From assembly GCA_000831005.1 (NCBI GenBank), contig CP007152.1, positions 4,526,001-4,590,000 on the forward strand: 64,000 bases of DNA, read 5' to 3'. The position numbers and the translations under genes are program-made. The notes under the pieces were generated by a model. The model was not told the origin of the DNA and did not search any database. It saw only the letters and a program-made list of their open reading frames with translations. Source of the DNA: Marinobacter salarius (GTDB lineage: Bacteria; Pseudomonadota; Gammaproteobacteria; Pseudomonadales; Oleiphilaceae). Shown piece after piece: positions 23,345 through 33,416 of this stretch (position 1 is the first letter of the stretch; every line of letters starts with the position of its first letter).

Positions 23345-24129
23345 ATGAGAGTTGAACGTTTCGAAAACCGCGTAGTTGTTGTGACCGGTGCTGCCCAGGG
23401 TATCGGTCGGGCCGTTGCCCTTCAGATGGCTGCTGAAAAAGCCTGCCTGCTTCTGGTGGATCGCTCTGAGATCGTCAAAGAGGTTGCCGAGGAGGCGCTG
23501 GCCGCCGGAGCGGCAAACGTCCAAACCAGCATCGTCGATCTGGAACTGTACGCTGGTGCCTGCAAGGCAGTCGATTCGGCGGTAAGTCATTTTGGCCGTA
23601 TTGACATTCTGGTCAATAACGTCGGCGGTACGATTTGGGTTCAGCCTATGAAGTCTACGAGGAAGAACAGATCGAAGCCGAGATTCGTCGCTCCTTGTTT
23701 CCGACCCTTTGGTGTTCCCATGCAGTCCTGGCGCAGATGCAAAAACAGCAAAGTGGAGTGATCGTAAATGTGTCATCACTAGCAACCCGAGGCACTAACC
23801 GTGTGCCCTATGCTGCCGCCAAGGGAGGCGTAAACGCTTTGACCGTGTGCATGGCGTTTGAAAATGCCAAATACGGCATCCGTGTCAATGCGGTAGCACC
23901 GGGCGGCACTGATGTTGGCGAACGGAGGATTCCGCGTAATAGTGAAACCATGAGCCAATTGGAAAAGGAGTGGTATCAGGCCATCGTTGATGAGGCGACC
24001 GAATTGAGCTTCATGAAGCGCTACAGCGTACCGGAAGAGCAGGCCAATGCCATACTTTTCCTAGCTTCTGACGAGGCCTCCTATATCACAGGTACGATAT
24101 TGTCGGTGGGTGGCGGTTACCAGGGGTAA
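23345..24129 (+). CDS. xylL: Dihydroxycyclohexadiene-carboxylate dehydrogenase (frameshift near 23645)
   Basis: Short-chain dehydrogenase that rearomatises the cis-diol to catechol with loss of CO2 (BenD/XylL). Nucleotide-binding VVTGAAQGIGRAVALQ is at the N-terminus, ILVNNVGG follows, and after a one-base shift come VNVSSLATRG, then YAAAKGG (catalytic Tyr and Lys), NAVAPGGTDVGERR and the terminal ITGTILSVGGGYQG. The shift fits a lost T or C in CAGCCCTAT. Corrected length is about 261 residues. It begins 10 nt after xylZ, behind GAGGAG, so xylXYZL are one operon. Confidence 0.9.
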
Positions 24130-24312
24130 CCCTTTTTTATTCTAATTAAGAGGCACGCACGGATTACGCCGGTGGTTGGGGTAGTGCGGGTTTGCCTTCA
24201 GTTAAGAAAGTCGTTTCGGACTAGCTATGGAGAAACTCTAGGCGCAGGCTTACGGCACGTTAGAAACGCGACGTTGGACTCTGTTCAAGAAAATGTAAAT
24301 AAAGGATTGGCT

Positions 24313-24636
24313 ATGGCCGGATTTCAGGTGTTCAACCGCACAACGGGAGCTCACTTTATCTGCCAGGAGGGCCAGAGTGTGCTCAAGGCCATGGAGCAGA
24401 GGGGCCTGAAGTGTGTCCCCGTGGGTTGTCGGGGTGGTGGTTGCGGATTTTGTAAGATCCAGGTTCTGGAAGGGCATTTCGAGTGCGGCAAGATGAGCAA
24501 GCGGCACGCCCCGCCTGAAACCGTTGAAAAAGGGGAAGTTCTGGCCTGCCGGATCTACCCACTGACTGATCTGATCATTGAGTGCGTGCCTCTGCCTGAG
24601 GCGGCACCTGCGAAGCAAACAACAAAAAACCGTTGA
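24313..24636 (+). CDS. xylT: XylT-type [2Fe-2S] ferredoxin
   Basis: 107 residues; plant-type ferredoxin with cluster motif CRGGGCGFCK and a later cysteine in LACRIYP. XylT/DmpQ/NahT proteins reactivate catechol 2,3-dioxygenase by reducing its oxidised iron. ATG at 24313 (MAGFQVFNRTTG) follows AAAGGA; the longer upstream frame has no support. It lies directly before the catechol dioxygenase gene, as in TOL-type operons. Confidence 0.88.
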   Translation: MAGFQVFNRTTGAHFICQEGQSVLKAMEQRGLKCVPVGCRGGGCGFCKIQVLEGHFECGKMSKRHAPPETVEKGEVLACRIYPLTDLIIECVPLPEAAPAKQTTKNR

Positions 24637-24646
24637 GGTAACTGTC

Positions 24647-24757
24647 ATGAAAAAAGGTGTAATGCGTCCCGGCCACGTTCAGATCCGTGTACTCGATATG
24701 GATGAGGCCCTGAAACACTACACAGACCTTCTTGGTCTGATTGAAACCGATCGTGAT
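24647..24757 (+). pseudogene. xylE: Catechol 2,3-dioxygenase, first 37 codons only
   Basis: MKKGVMRPGHVQIRVLDMDE and ALKHYTDLLGLIETDRD match the start of XylE/DmpB-type extradiol dioxygenases. It then stops at 24758-24760, where the sequence changes to the 3' end of a minus-strand RHS gene. About 270 residues, including both metal-binding histidines' main domain, are missing, so catechol cannot be cleaved by this copy. ATG at 24647 follows TTGAGGTAA. Spacing of 10 nt from xylT is normal. Confidence 0.85.
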
Positions 24758-25413
24758 TGACTAGCTCCTCGAACAGAAATACGTGTCGCGGCCGAACCGA
24801 CTGATTTACCAACTTGGAATGTTCCCTTTGTAACATTCGCACCCTTCAATCCCATCTTCATTGAAGAGCCAAGAAGCTTGATACCTGTCACCCCAAAGGT
24901 TCCAGAACCAGAACGATTGATCGAGTCGGAGGTTTCCTCCATCGTCGCGACTTCAAGGCCTATTCCCAAAGCTTCCCAAGCCATCACCGCGAGTATTGGC
25001 ACAACCGGAAACGCCAGTTCTCCATCGGGGTCTGCATAGCTGTACGGATTGTTGTTCCCGTACGCATAGCGGTTGAAAGAGTGGATGTTTGTTTCGTGCC
25101 ATTTAACGGGATCGATTCCCGTGAATCGCCCAATCGACGAGGTATACCAACGTGCTTTGTGATCAGCCAGGCCTGTCTCCTCGTCCAGCCAGTTACCGGT
25201 ATAACCACGTTCGTCGGTGTTAGTCGTCAGCTTGAATCCCCAAGGGTCATAAGCCTGCTGCCACACCACAGCTCCAGTACTGTCCGTCGCCGCGATGGGC
25301 GAGCCCAGATGATCGTTGTGGTAGTAAGTCACCACCTCAGCGGCACTGAGGGGCAAGGCGGTGAAGATGAGCACGGCCAGGATGGCCAGCGTGTTCCAGA
25401 TAGTGCGTGTCAT
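24758..25413 (-). CDS. Exported RHS core fragment protein, C-terminal half of a split RHS (3' end truncated)
   Basis: Starts with a convincing signal peptide (MTRTIWNTLAILAVLIFTAL then LSAAE) and its own ribosome site AGGGAGG 9 nt before ATG. It continues directly as the second part of an RHS core: YYHNDHLGSPIAATDSTGAV, AYDPWGFKL, RWYTSSIGRFTGIDP, NPYSYADPDGE. After the core comes a variable C-terminal stretch with FPVVPILAVMAWEALGIGLE, as in polymorphic-toxin tips. The frame runs on to 24718, but its last 12 residues are antisense xylE, so the true C-terminus is lost at the junction. It follows the longer RHS gene by 20 bp. Toxin activity cannot be told from what remains. Confidence 0.7.
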
Positions 25414-25433
25414 AGTTATGTCCTCCCTAACCG

Positions 25434-28400
25434 TTACTGGCCAACTACAGTGGTGTCATCCACCGCCTTGGCGGCGGTTTTCGAATCCACGTAGATGTAT
25501 TCCTTGAAACCGCCTGACGGATCGTATTCACCCAGCAGATCCCCCATCAGGCTGTACAACACATGGGTGGTGTCTGTGGGAGTACTCCGGCTGATGCGGG
25601 TGTTAGCGCCGTCGTAAGTGTAATCGATCACCTTGGCACCGTTATCAATGGAAGCGAGGTTGTTCGCGCCGTCATAGACCATGATGTTTGGGCCATCGCT
25701 GGTCATGTTGCCCCGTAGGTCATGAGTGATAGTGTAAAAAAAGGTTGGAAAGACGCGGTACGTCAACCTGTCAGAATTGTAGTAGTAGTCCTGCAGGCTT
25801 CCATTGCGCTCCCGGGTATCAATGTTGCCTCGGCCGTCATAGGTGATTGTCTCGGTACCCCAGGACCCAGTTGCGGACGTCATTCGGTTCACATCGTCAT
25901 AGCCAATCGTGCGGTTGTGGAGTGACCCAGCGTTATCCACGATGTTGGTGACGTTGCCGACGTTGTCATAGCCCATGCCCAGGTCGACAAAATCCACCTG
26001 GCCGTTATTGGATACCAACGTATCAGGCCGCAATCGGCTATCCAGGGTCTGGGTGGTCACAACGCCGTTACCGAAGGTCATGGTGTCGATCGCTCCAGAG
26101 GGGTGACGATCCACCGACGACACATAGGGCGTTGCCTGGGTTTGCCAGCCCAGGGCGTTGGTGCCAAAGTTCACTGTGCGTCCACTGGGGTAAGTCACTG
26201 AAGCCAGATGGTCCAGATTATCAATGCCGTAAGTCACGTTGTAGGTGGCGCTTCCAACAGTCAATGATTCGTTTTCCAGATTGTCATTCTGATCGTAGGT
26301 ATAGCTACGGCTGGCCGCCGAACTGGTCACCGATTTCAGGTTACTGTTGTCGTCGTAGGTGAAGGTGGCTGTTGGCGTGCCATCTGAGTAGGAAATGGAG
26401 GTCAGGCGGTTCAGGTCGTCGTAGGTCCGCGTTTCAACAATGCCACTGGTACCGATTTCCTTGCTCGTCATATTTCCGACGTTGTCGCGACCATAGACCG
26501 TGGTTCCTGTCTCCTGATGGATTTCCTGCATCAGGAAACCCCGTGCATCATGAATGTACTGGCGAGCGTAGCAAAAAGACCCTGGTCCTGAACTTCACCC
26601 TGAAAGACGCGGTAAACCTGGCCCAGACCATTTCTGGAAATGCTGGTCGCGAGGCTTTCGGGCGACGAGATGTAGATCAGCCAACTGCCGTCCATGGTGC
26701 CATGGCTGGCGATGGTCTTCGTGGTTACATAGCCGTTTTCATCCACCTCTTGAATTTCAAACCCGCTTGGGTAGGAATAGGTTTTCGAGGTCTGATCGGG
26801 AAAGTCGATGCTCGTCACTCGCTGCAGAGCATCGTAGGCGATAGTTCTGCCCTGAGCGCTGTTGGGGTAGCTCTCAAAGGTCATATTACCCACCGCGTCC
26901 CAGGCCTTGGTGACTTCGGTCATCGTATTGGAGCTGGTGTCTTCACGCTTGATACCACGGTCGCGCCAGAAGCCGTCGAAGAAACGGGTTTCCTTGTAGT
27001 TTCCCCGGGTCAATACGGCCGACTGGTCATCGTAGCTGATCAAAACATCTGCGTGTATGGGGAAGTCGATACCGGTCAGGCGGTTCAGGTCGTCCCAGGT
27101 GTAGGAGGTAATGTGTCCTTCACCATTTGTGGACGAGGCCAAGGTACCGTCCGCATTGACAATCCGCGTCTCGGAGATGGCTTCGGGCCGGTTGATAACC
27201 TGAGGTGCGCCCCGGTAATAATTTGAAAAGGTAGTTACATGGTTGTTGGCATCGGTGATCGAGGCAATGTCGCCCTCAGGGGTGTACGTGTAGGCGGTCA
27301 AAACGCCCGACTTGTCTTCCGTCAGCATATTCCCGGCCGAGTCGTAAGTTCTGTCGGTGACCCACTGGGTGACCGGCGCACCGTTGGGATAGTCAATCGT
27401 TTCCTGAGTCACCAGACCGAGGATCCAGTCGCTGGCTGAATGGCTGTAGGTACGAGTGCGAGTCCGATCAGAAGTGGCGGTGGTATTGGTGGTTTCAACG
27501 ATGGTTTGCGGCTTGGCGTACGCATCGAAATTGGAGTATTGGGTTTGTACGGAGGTGCCTTGTCGCCAATGGGTCACATTGGTCAGTAGGGGAACCTGCG
27601 TATCGTTATCAATTCTGGTCGTGTCCCGCCCGTGCCAGAAATTTTCATTGGATAGCAATGCGCTGCTGTACTGGTAGGCGTACTGTTCAAGCATCGTTCC
27701 TTGAAGGTCGTACACTTCCTCGTAACGCTTGGTACCAATTTCCCAGACATTGGCGCTGGTGGTGTAGCCGATGTGATAGAAAGTGCGCTGATGGTCCGGT
27801 GCCACCATGTGGGTTTCGTCATAACCATACTGCCCGTTGTAGGCCGGTGTGTAAGCGTAGGACCAAGTGCCCGGCGTTATGTCGCGGCCGCTGTTTTGCT
27901 TGCCAGTCACAACCGTTGTTGCCTTCTGGGCACCGAAGTTGAAGTAAACATAGTCATAGTCGTAGTCGATGATGCCGCCAGAGGGGTAGGTCACGGTATC
28001 GATCGCGAGGCTGCCGGCATCACCGTTGGTGGTGATTGGGTAATAAGTGTAGTTCCAGCTCTCACCGTCTGGACGGGTCACTGTGGTTAGCTGCGCAAAG
28101 TCCGGCGTAGTGTTGTTGGTATAGGTGTGGCTATAACTCCAAGTCTGTCCATTGGCGGTAATGGATGTCAGTCGAGTGTTGTCGCTTCCGGTATTCGCAT
28201 AACTGTAATTGACCGAGCGCCCGTCACTGGTCGAAATCGACTCAATGTAGGTGATGCTGAACGCATTGGTGTTGTAGTCAATGGTCATCCAGTTGCCGTT
28301 GGCATCCTCGATGCGGGTCGCGTAGATCTTCAGGCCCTCAGAGTCGTTGGCCCGGTAATCCATGGTGTAGGTGGTGCCATCCGGCGATTTTACAATCACA

Positions 28401-28891
28401 TCGTTGCTGCTATTGCAATTCGCACTCCACCACTGCTTGGTAATTAGCTCAGGGCTGTGTTGATCCGCCAGTACCAGCAACTGGCGACTACCGTCGGCCA
28501 GCTCCAGAGAGGGGTTGTCGAGCACATCCACGGCAAACAGATTCTGATTACAAACCTTATCCGCGTTGCTTTCTGAGACGGCAATGCGGCCAAAATGCAT
28601 GCTCCAGCCGTAGCCATAGGGGCTGTATGGCAAAAAGGCGTCTTGAGGGTTGTTGTAAATCCGGTTGATGCGGATATCGAAACCACCATTACCGGGCACG
28701 ACGAGATCCGTATAGCTCAGTTGCAGTTGACCCGAGAAGGGATCGATCTCTTCTCCGAAATTCTGGTTGATAGTTTCCTTGAACGGGTTCAAACCCGGCT
28801 CTTCGTAGTAATCGCGGATGTTGGCCTGGGCGGTTGACGCAAGCGCGGTGCTTGCGATCAGGCAAGCCACAACTCGAATGCGGAATGACAT
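25434..28891 (-). CDS. Large exported RHS/YD-repeat protein (frameshift near 26565)
   Basis: Signal peptide (MSFRIRVVACLIASTALAST then AQA) followed by about 1,130 residues rich in YD repeats, for example YDDLNRLTSISYSDG, YDQNDNLENES and YDGRGNIDTRERNG. The N-terminal part has the DPFSGQLQLSYTDL and NRIYNN start seen in RHS shells. One shift at about 26565 separates LFATLASTF in one frame from YARQYIHDARGFLMQEIHQE in the other. The protein ends GEYDPSGGFKEYIYVDSK plus a short tail and TAA, that is, just before the HTDHLG part of the core that in most RHS proteins follows in the same chain. That part is encoded by the next gene with its own signal peptide. RHS shells package toxic C-termini; role here is inferred. 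Confidence 0.75.
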
Positions 28892-28953
28892 AAGTCACCT
28901 CCATGTGGTTTGGACGTTCGGGGCTAGGCATCACTCACGATGCCAAGTGATAA

Positions 28954-29259
28954 TTAAGAGTTCGGGCCAGCAATCACTGAGCGAACCTTAATTTTTTTGG
29001 CTCCGTGCTTCTCCATGGTTTTATTGGCTTTGGGAGCTTTAAGTGATGCCGGCGCAAAAGATGGGGGTCGCTGTTGCGGAGATTTACCAAATGATGCGGC
29101 TTGTCTTGTCGCCGAAGCTGGATTTCTGTCCGAAGCACTTACCGTAAATGACAGGTTTTCAATCGCTGAAGCTCCGTCCGGTATTGCACGCGGTTTCTCT
29201 GCAAGCGCAACTGACGAAATCAGTGCGAAAAACGTAAAACTGATAGCGGTAAATTTCAT
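28954..29259 (-). CDS. Small secreted protein upstream of RHS genes, unknown family
   Basis: 101 residues with a clear signal peptide (MKFTAISFTFFALISSVALA, cleavage after ALA). The mature part is basic and rich in Ala, Pro, Ser and Lys, with no domain I recognise. ATG at 29259 has GGGAG 7-9 nt upstream; the longer upstream frame lacks support. It is 62 bp upstream of the large RHS gene on the same strand, so the three genes probably form one operon. It may be an accessory or chaperone-like partner, but nothing in the sequence shows this. Confidence 0.6.
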   Translation of the reverse strand: MKFTAISFTFFALISSVALAEKPRAIPDGASAIENLSFTVSASDRNPASATRQAASFGKSPQQRPPSFAPASLKAPKANKTMEKHGAKKIKVRSVIAGPNS

Positions 29260-29371
29260 GTATCCACTCCCTGTGTGCTGGTCAATTTCCGTACAATCCA
29301 AGCTAGTGATCCGATACCCTCGGGTTTCATGCAAGCGCGGAAAACATGAAGGCCAAAAAGGGAGGAATATC

Positions 29372-30039
29372 ATGGAGATTAATGCAGATTTCTCCAAACC
29401 GGTGGTTATGCATTCCGACCAGATTGAATGGCAGCCCTCGCCCATGAAAGGCGTGGAGCGGCGCATGCTGGACCGGATCGGGGAGGAAGTTGCCCGCGCC
29501 ACGACCATCGTTCGTTATGCGCCGGGGAGTCATTTCTCGGCACATACCCACACCGGTGGAGAAGAATTCATCGTACTCGATGGCGTGTTCCAGGACGAGC
29601 ACGGTGACTTCCCAGCGGGCAGCTATGTGCGCAACCCCCCAACACGTCACATATTCCGGGCTCTGAAACGGGCTGCACGATATTTGTGAAACTGTGGCAG
29701 TTCGACCTGGCCGACCGGACCCAGTTGAGCAAGAATATGGAGGCCGGGCTGGGGGTCCCGGTGGGCGGCGTTGCCACCACAAAGCTGCATGAGGACGATC
29801 GTGAGATCGTGACCTACAGCCAGCTCGATGCGGGGGCGACACTGACCTCTGAGGCGCCCGGCGGAATCGAGCTGCTGGTGATCGAAGGTTCGGTCACCAG
29901 GGATGGCGAGATGCTGGCCAGGCATGACTGGCTGCGCCTCCCTGAAGGACACAGGTTGTCCGTGGCGGCCGGGGACGGCGGCGCCAAGATCTGGATGAAA
30001 ACGGGGCACCTGCGATTTGCCGGGGCACCGAGGGTATAA
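29372..30039 (+). CDS. ChrR-like double cupin protein (frameshifted near 29640-29680)
   Basis: Cupin protein similar to the cupin domain of ChrR anti-sigma factors: MEINADFSKPVVMHSDQIEW, ERRMLDRIGEEVARATTIVR, the metal-binding HTHTGGEEFIVLDG and GSYVRNPP, then after small indels FVKLWQFDLADRT and a second cupin half (LLVIEGSVTRDG, WLRLPEGH). No zinc-finger anti-sigma N-terminal domain is seen, so this may be a stand-alone stress or oxygenation-related cupin. ATG at 29372 follows GGGAGG with normal spacing. Two compensating indels between 29640 and 29670 join the halves. TetR gene follows 44 bp downstream. Confidence 0.75.
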
Positions 30040-30083
30040 GGCCCGGCAATAGCGGGATTGCAAAGGCAAACAGGTGAATAACC

Positions 30084-30650
30084 ATGAACCGTGATACCAG
30101 AACAGCCCTGATGGACCTTGCCGAGCACACCGTTCGGTCACGGGGCTTTGACGGGTTCAGCTATGCGGATCTGGCTGAGGCCATCGGCATTCGAAAGGCC
30201 TCGATCCATTATCATTTCCCCACCAAGGCGAAGCTCTCCGAAGCCTTGATCGAGCGCTATCAGACCAGTCTGCAGCAGGGTCTGACCGAGATAGATGCAG
30301 CCCATGCCAGCGCCGGCGCGCGCCTCAAGGCACTCATTGCCCTGTACCGCGGGGCCTTACATGATGGCCAGACCGTGTGTCTGTGTGTTGCCTTTTCGAC
30401 CTGCCGCGAAAGCCTGTCCGACACCGTCATTGCCAGAGTCGGCGCCGTTCGCGCAATGGTTCTGCAGTGGATTACGGCAACGTTTGAACTGGGGCACAGG
30501 GATGGATCCGTCTCGGCCATCCTGGGTCCCGCCGATGAAGCGCAGGCGACCCTGGCGATGCTGGAAGGAGCCCACCTTGCCGCGCGCACCGAAGAAGACC
30601 TCGCCGTGTTTGATGCCGCAACGCGACTGCTGCGCGCCCGCTGCCAGTAA
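30084..30650 (+). CDS. TetR-family transcriptional regulator
   Basis: 188 residues. N-terminal TetR helix-turn-helix FSYADLAEAIGIRKASIHYH with FPTKAKL, then an all-helical ligand domain with cysteines at CLCVAFSTCRES. Proteins of this kind often sense electrophiles and repress detoxification genes; the cysteine cluster fits but does not prove this. It lies between the cupin gene and a dienelactone hydrolase-aldo/keto reductase pair, its likely targets. Intact, ATG at 30084 with a weak AAACAGG-type leader. Confidence 0.85.
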   Translation: MNRDTRTALMDLAEHTVRSRGFDGFSYADLAEAIGIRKASIHYHFPTKAKLSEALIERYQTSLQQGLTEIDAAHASAGARLKALIALYRGALHDGQTVCLCVAFSTCRESLSDTVIARVGAVRAMVLQWITATFELGHRDGSVSAILGPADEAQATLAMLEGAHLAARTEEDLAVFDAATRLLRARCQ

Positions 30651-30794
30651 CGACGGGACAGGAATCGCGCTTTGAGCGAGCGATTAAATTCGTGTTCGCT
30701 CACGTGGCGACATTTCCTGTGAGCTTTGGTCGATGTCTACCCGTACATAATCGCTACGCAAATTGACTCATAACGAGCGAAAAGGAGCAAACAG

Positions 30795-31600
30795 ATGATG
30801 AGCACCCTGAAAACAGCACTGGCAGCAGCCACGCTGTCACTCACTGTTGCCAGTACGCAGGTACTGGCAGAAACGCAAACCAGAACCATTGAGTATCAAG
30901 TCGGCGACGAGACCTTTACCGGCTACATGGCCTGGGATGATGAATTCGGGCAAAAGCGCCCGGGGGTTCTGGTGGTCCATGAATGGTGGGGGCACAATGA
31001 ATTCGCCCGGAATCAGGCGGAACGGCTTGCTTCCGCCGGCTATACAGCGTTTGCGCTGGATATGTATGGCTCTGGCAAACAAGCCGACCATCCCGATACT
31101 GCCCAGAAATTCATGCAGGAAGCCACCAGGGACATGGACCAGGTTAAGGCACGCTTCATGAAGGCGATGGACATCCTGAAGAACCACGAAAGTGTTGATG
31201 GGTCCCGAATTGCAGCACAAGGTTACTGCTTTGGCGGTGCCGTTGTTCTCAACATGGCGCGCATGGGTGTCGATCTGGACGGCGTTGTCAGCTTCCACGG
31301 TGCGCTCGGCAGCCTCCTCCAGGCTGAACCCGGGTCCGTAAAAGCCAGGGTCCAGGTGTATACCGGCGGTGCCGACAAGCTGGTCCCCTCGGATCAGGTG
31401 GCGAGCCTGGTCAAAGAGATGCAGGATGCCGAAGTCGATCTGACACTGGTGAGCTTCCCCGGAGTGCTGCACTCATTCACCAACCCGGGCGCCGACAGGA
31501 TCGCCGAAAAGTTTGGTATGCCGGTTGGTTACGACGAAGAGGCTGCCGCCCGCTCCTGGAGGGCGCTATGCGTTTCTATAAGGCCATCTTCGCCGAGTAA
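30795..31600 (+). CDS. Periplasmic dienelactone hydrolase-family protein (frameshift near the C-terminus)
   Basis: Alpha/beta hydrolase with an N-terminal signal peptide (LKTALAAATLSLTVASTQVL then AE). Catalytic elbow GYCFGG gives the Cys nucleophile typical of dienelactone hydrolases; the Asp lies in GGADKLVP and the His in FPGVLHSFTNPGAD. Near 31560 the frame shifts: the natural end is MRFYKAIFAE with stop at 31598-31600, about 268 residues; the raw frame to 31646 is an artefact. AAAGGAG precedes the ATG. Export to the periplasm sets it apart from cytoplasmic chlorocatechol-pathway enzymes; true substrate unknown. Confidence 0.85.
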
Positions 31601-31685
31601 CACAAGCGCATGCAAAAAAAACCGAAACCGGCAGTATTTACAGTGAATTCTGGAATACCAACCGAAATGCATGAGGAGGTGCAAC

Positions 31686-32770
31686 ATGGCAACTGAGAGT
31701 TTACCGCGGTTCAATGATGACAATCGTCCAGGCTACAAGTCGCTGGGCAACTCGGGTCTGTTCGTCTCCGAACTGTGCCTGGGCACCATGACCTTTGGCG
31801 GTGATGAGGACATCTGGGGGCTGATCGGCCAGTTGCAGCAGGAACAGGCCGACGAACTGGTGAAGATCGCCCTGGAAGCGGGGATTAACTTTATCGATAC
31901 CGCCAACATCTATGGCTTCGGGGCCAGCGAGCGCATCGTCGGCCAGTCCCTGAAGAACCTCGCGTTCGCCGGGAAGATGTCGTGCTGGCCACCAAGGTGC
32001 TCGGCCCGATGGGCGAGGGCCCCAATGCCCGTGGCGCTTCCCGCGGCCACATCATGAATGAATGCAAGGCGAGCCTGGCGCGCCTGCAAACGGATTATAT
32101 CGACCTGTACCAGATCCACGGTTTTGACCCGGCCACCCCGATCGAGGAAACCCTGGAGGCACTGAACACCCTGGTGCGACAGGGCCATGTGCGGTACGTG
32201 GGTCTGTCCAACTGGGCCGCCTGGCAGGTGATGAAAGCCATCGGCATCAGCCAGGCCCGCAACCTGTGCCCGATCATATCCCTGCAGGCCCACTATACCC
32301 TCGTGGGTCGCGACCTGGAGCGGGATATTATTCCGATGCTGGAATCTGAGAACGTCGGTCTGATGGTGTGGAGCCCGCTGGCAGGCGGTTATCTGTCCGG
32401 TAAATACGAGGGGCCGGACGTGTCCGAGGAAAACCGGCGTGCCAAGTTTGACTTTCCGCCTGTCGACCGTGAGCGGGGCAGCGACGTCATCAAGGTGATG
32501 CGGGAGATTGCCGGCGGAAAGCAGATCGACGGCGAGCCGGTTACCGTGGCCCAAATAGCCCTGGCGTGGCTGCTACACCAGAAGCCTGTATCCAGTATTA
32601 TCGTTGGCGCCAAGCGGCCGGAGCAGCTGAAAGCCAATATCCAGGCAGCGCAGATCCGGTTGTCTGGCGAGGAACTTAATACGCTCGACGAGGTGAGCCG
32701 TATACCGGAGGAGTATCCGGGCTGGATGATGAAAATGATGGCCGGGTATAGGGACTCTACTGAGTCCTGA
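31686..32770 (+). CDS. Aldo/keto reductase (frameshift near 31975)
   Basis: NADPH-dependent TIM-barrel oxidoreductase. The N-terminal part has YKSLGNSGLFVSELCLGTMT and the active-site FIDTANIYGFGASERIVG (Asp and Tyr). After a one-base shift come VLATKV (Lys), LARLQTDYIDLYQIHGFDP (His), SNWAAWQVMKA and the cofactor-binding PVSSIIVGAKRPEQL near the C-terminus. Corrected length is about 361 residues. AGGAGG sits 6-8 nt before ATG 31686. Probably co-transcribed with the dienelactone hydrolase. Confidence 0.88.
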
Positions 32771-32858
32771 TTCTTCACATCGCGCTGCGCCCCGGCGGCG
32801 CAGCCGCTCAACTTGAGAAGTGGCCTATGCTGTCAACACGTAAACGTCCGTGACTACT

Positions 32859-33253
32859 TCAATCTTCTATCTGTAAGCGAAACCAGAGTGCATAAAGCGC
32901 CGGAACAAACAACAGCGTGATCAGAGTGCCGACCGCCACGCCCCCTATAAGGACATAAGCCAGCGGCCCCCAGAACAGGTCAAAGGTCAGAGGTACAAAC
33001 GCCAGAACGGCCGCCAGGGCAGTGAGCACCACGGGGCGGGCGCGTTGGACTGCCGCCTCGACCACGGCTTCCCGGGCAACCATCCCTGCTTTGAAGTTGT
33101 CCTGCACCTGTTGGGTCAGAATCATGGTATTTCGCATCAGGATGCCGCCCAGGCCAATCAGTCCCAGCAACGCGGTAAAGCCAAAGGGTTGGTTAAACAG
33201 CAGCAAAGCCAGCACAGCGCCAATCAGCCCCAGTGGCGCGGTGGCCAGAACGC
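32859..33253 (-). pseudogene. RND efflux permease, C-terminal fragment
   Basis: The last ~130 residues of an RND (AcrB-like) inner-membrane pump: VLATAPLGLIGAVLALLLFN, GLIGLGGILMRNTMILTQQ, the RPVVLTALAAVLAFVPLT helix and LLFVPALYALWFRLQ at the end. The remaining ~900 residues are missing. On its 5' side the frame runs into alkK' sequence at the shared stretch around 33254-33265, so the raw ORF starting at 33314 is a chimera. Not functional. Confidence 0.75.
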
Positions 33254-33414
33254 GACGCAAGTTGTCGCGACCGCCTCGAAACAGTTGCCCAGTCAGATCG
33301 ACTGGGATTTCCATCCGTTCCTATCGACACAATCTCAGCGTCTCCATGGTAGCGAGCAGCATGGTCGATCAAAGAATTCACGGTGAGTTCTACGTTCATC
33401 ATTTTGCCAAGCAC
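33254..33414 (-). pseudogene. alkK: AlkK-like acyl-CoA synthetase, N-terminal fragment (unit 1)
   Basis: Starts with GTG at 33414, 3 nt after the alkJ stop: LGKMMNVELTVNSLIDHAAR, YHGDAEIVSIGTDGNPSRSD and WATVSRRSRQLAS resemble the start of AlkK medium/long-chain acyl-CoA synthetases. Homology ends at about 33254 and RND sequence follows. About 490 residues are missing, including the AMP-binding core. The second copy, at 37034-37194, ends at the identical point. Confidence 0.75.
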
Positions 33415-33416
33415 GT

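Noticed and set aside
26372..28837. Plus-strand frames opposite the RHS gene
   Set aside because: Antisense to a clear YD-repeat protein; repeated composition makes long antisense frames by chance.
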